A DNA stretch of 6,972 nt, taken from contig JAZNJU010000117.1 of assembly GCA_045578205.1 (NCBI GenBank), forward strand, positions 1-6,972, written 5' to 3'. Made by a program: the position numbers and the translations under genes. Below the pieces are notes generated by a model. It worked only from the letters and a program-made list of their open reading frames with translations. It was not told where the DNA came from and did not search any database. Of this stretch, positions 5,834-6,972 are shown in pieces. Source of the DNA: RGIG8748 sp045578205. Its GTDB lineage: Bacteria; Bacillota; Clostridia; UMGS1810. Every line of letters starts with the position of its first letter. Position 1 is the first letter of the stretch.

Positions 5834-6706
5834 TTAGTTCTTATTTTTTAATATCACAAACACACTGGTAAGCACAAACAACACGCCAGCAAGTGACGCC
5901 ATGGTTAATTTTTCGTTCAATATTGCATAGCCAACCAAAACACTTACCGCAGGCTCAAAGGTGCTTAAGATAGAGGAACGCTGACCGCCTATTACAAATG
6001 TTCCGTGTTGGAAAAGTGTTACCGCGCCTGCATTTATAATTGTTGCAAATAAAAAAGTGTATATCCACCCCGTTAAATCGTGGGGAAGGGAAAGTTTGCC
6101 GGACAGACAGCATAACGTAAGCATTATCACCGAGCAAAAGAGTGACAGATAAAAGTTTACCGCAATTTCCGGTACTTCTTTCTTTCGCAGGATGGTAAGA
6201 AACATAATGTATATCGCATATGTAACGCCCGAAAGCAGGGCAATAGCACTACCGGTAAAGTTGATTTCTTTGCCGGGTGTGTAAAACAAGCAAATGCCAA
6301 TAATGCAAAGCATGAGCCCTACAAGGTTATTCCTTGTTACAACTTTTTTCAGTACGAAAGCCTCCAGAAGCATAACAAATGCCGGATAAACAAAATGAAA
6401 AACAGTGGCAGTTCCCGTGTCTATGTGCTGGTACGATGTAAAGAGGAGCACAGATGTAAGGCATGCACCAAAAAAGGTTGTGATTGTAAGTGGGAGTATA
6501 TGATTTTTTTTAATGGAAAGTGTTTCCTTTTTAATACCTGCTATTACTGCTATGGCAGGAAGTGATAGGAGATTTCTAAGTAAAACAAGTGTCAGGGGAT
6601 TAACTCCGTTTTCATAAATGAGTTTTGCCATAAGCGGCATAAATCCGTATATAATGGAACTTGTTATCACAAATATGTATCCTCTTATAGTTCGGCTGGT
6701 ACTCAT
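5834..6706 (-). CDS. EamA/DMT-superfamily transporter, ten predicted membrane helices
   Basis: A 290-residue integral membrane protein of the 10-helix drug/metabolite transporter type, made of two repeated EamA domains (about 9-143 and 151-287). Hydrophobic helices are visible throughout, for example 10-30, 71-91, 105-120, 128-143, 151-172, 184-201 and 272-287. The ends of both domains carry the usual pattern of a Pro-containing helix followed by a short basic or acidic turn: FHFVYPAFVMLLEAFVLKK (103-121) in the first and STFEPAVSVLVGYAILNEKL (248-267) in the second. Members export or import amino acids, nucleosides or other small metabolites. The start ATG at 6706 has AAGGAGA upstream; an earlier ATG meets a stop after two codons. 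It is first in the operon with the two amidotransferase-like genes, so it may move a gamma-glutamyl compound or the product of its hydrolysis. The substrate is unknown. Confidence 0.9.
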   Translation of the reverse strand: MSTSRTIRGYIFVITSSIIYGFMPLMAKLIYENGVNPLTLVLLRNLLSLPAIAVIAGIKKETLSIKKNHILPLTITTFFGACLTSVLLFTSYQHIDTGTATVFHFVYPAFVMLLEAFVLKKVVTRNNLVGLMLCIIGICLFYTPGKEINFTGSAIALLSGVTYAIYIMFLTILRKKEVPEIAVNFYLSLFCSVIMLTLCCLSGKLSLPHDLTGWIYTFLFATIINAGAVTLFQHGTFVIGGQRSSILSTFEPAVSVLVGYAILNEKLTMASLAGVLFVLTSVFVILKNKN

Positions 6707-6744
6707 GTGGGCATATCTCCTTAAAATTAAAGTGGGATTTTGGC

Positions 6745-6773
6745 ATTATATCACACAAGTGTTTCAATGGCAA
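6745..6773 (-). promoter_or_regulatory. Promoter of the transporter-amidotransferase operon
   Basis: On the minus strand TTGCCA (6773-6768) and a perfect TATAAT (6750-6745) are 17 nt apart, and the -10 carries the TGn extension (TGATATAAT). Start of transcription near 6738, leader about 32 nt. Confidence 0.8.
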
Positions 6774-6778
6774 CACTT
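6757..6778. promoter_or_regulatory. Small inverted repeat over the -35 of the transporter promoter
   Basis: AAGTGTT (6757-6763) and AACACTT (6772-6778) are perfect complements with an 8-nt spacer. The dyad covers the -35 hexamer, a position suited to a repressor. A related AAAAGT-GT-ACTTTT dyad lies upstream at 6805-6818. In such AT-rich DNA a 7-bp dyad can arise by chance. Confidence 0.35.
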
Positions 6779-6835
6779 TTTGCTAATTAGTTTAATTTTT
6801 TTTGAAAAGTGTACTTTTGACACAATTTTTTAAAA

Positions 6836-6854
6836 ATGTATTGATATAATACAT
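6836..6854. promoter_or_regulatory. Inverted repeat over a TATAAT box
   Basis: ATGTATT and AATACAT form a perfect 7-5-7 dyad that contains TGATATAAT (6842-6850), an extended -10 pointing rightward. No good -35 is placed 16-18 nt before it. It may be an operator over a rightward promoter or a chance dyad. Confidence 0.35.
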
Positions 6855-6868
6855 GTGGACCATAAAAA

Positions 6869-6944
6869 ATAGAAAATCAAAATTCAATGTGATATAATGT
6901 TTTTTGCGGAAAACATAGCACAGAAAGGAATTTTGATTTTCTAT
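6869..6944. repeat. Perfect 17-bp inverted repeat spanning the start of the rightward gene
   Basis: Bases 6869-6885 and 6928-6944 are exact reverse complements (core AGAAAATCAAAATTC), with a 42-nt loop. The right arm begins in the AAGGAA ribosome site and ends on the second base of the ATG at 6943. The left arm overlaps the -35 region of the promoter proposed at 6870-6898. A transcript begun upstream of 6869 would hide the start site in a hairpin, while one begun near 6905 would not. Confidence 0.85.
6870..6898 (+). promoter_or_regulatory. Extended -10 promoter for the rightward gene
   Basis: TGATATAAT at 6890-6898 is a perfect extended -10; 17 nt before it is TAGAAA, four of six matches to TTGACA. 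Transcription would start near 6905, after the left arm of the 17-bp repeat, giving a leader of about 38 nt. The 11-nt GTGATATAATG here also occurs in the opposite direction in the transporter promoter (6754-6744). Confidence 0.6.
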
Positions 6945-6972
6945 GAATATTTTAACACAAAGAGCAAAGAAA
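6943..6972 (+). CDS. Start of a rightward gene, ten codons visible; possibly a transposase
   Basis: An ATG at 6943 opens a frame MNILTQRAKK that continues off the right edge. AAGGAA at 6925-6930 is the nearest ribosome-site-like sequence, about 13 nt upstream, which is rather far. The short basic start recalls the N-terminus of some Firmicute DDE transposases with a leading helix-turn-helix, but ten residues cannot establish this. The promoter and the hairpin repeat in front of it support a real gene rather than a chance frame. Confidence 0.45.
   Translation, partial: MNILTQRAKK

Noticed and set aside
6817..6850. Consensus TTGACA (6817-6822) paired with TATAAT (6845-6850) as a rightward promoter
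   Set aside because: The spacer is 22 nt, too long for a normal sigma-A promoter. The TATAAT could only work as an extended -10, so no strong promoter is called here.
1..6972. tRNA, rRNA, CRISPR array or riboswitch
   Set aside because: No cloverleaf, rRNA-like stretch, regularly spaced direct repeats or recognisable aptamer was seen; nearly all the sequence is coding and the spacers are short.

Overview
The window looks like a stretch of chromosome from a low-to-moderate GC Gram-positive bacterium, most likely a member of the Clostridia (Bacillota). This is inferred from strong AGGAGG-type ribosome binding sites, tightly packed genes, good TTGAC/TATAAT promoters, AT-rich spacers and the style of the protein families; no marker gene fixes the species.

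Region 1 (1-3472, minus strand) is a four-gene catabolic operon read right to left: an enolase-superfamily (mandelate racemase type) acid-sugar dehydratase, a UlaG-like metallo-beta-lactamase-fold protein (probable lactonase), a short-chain dehydrogenase/reductase and an RraA-type class II aldolase-like protein that runs off the left edge. The spacing is 1 nt between the first two genes, an 8-nt overlap between the second and third, and 27 nt before the fourth. The set matches the steps of a non-phosphorylative sugar or sugar-acid route: oxidation to lactone, lactone opening, dehydration to a 2-keto-3-deoxy acid, then retro-aldol cleavage. The substrate cannot be read from the sequence.

Region 2 (3473-4412) holds a divergent AraC-family regulator on the plus strand with a near-consensus promoter. 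A 10-5-10 inverted repeat covers the regulator's own -35 and sits just upstream of a weak operon promoter, as expected for an activator that also controls itself. A 10-bp hairpin after the regulator serves as a terminator shared with the convergent operon on its right.

Region 3 (4421-6773, minus strand) is a second operon: an EamA/DMT-family ten-helix transporter, then two tandem class I glutamine-amidotransferase-like proteins of the PuuD/gamma-glutamyl-GABA hydrolase type that overlap by 4 nt. The downstream copy has a complete Cys-His-Glu triad. The upstream copy has glycine at the nucleophile position, so it is probably catalytically dead or changed in function.

Region 4 (6774-6972) is an AT-rich boundary with several dyads. 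It has an extended -10 promoter and the first ten codons of a plus-strand gene. A perfect 17-bp inverted repeat would pair the gene's ribosome binding site and start codon with sequence upstream of its own promoter. This resembles the protection of transposase genes from read-through transcription in some insertion sequences; whether an insertion sequence really starts here cannot be decided from this window.
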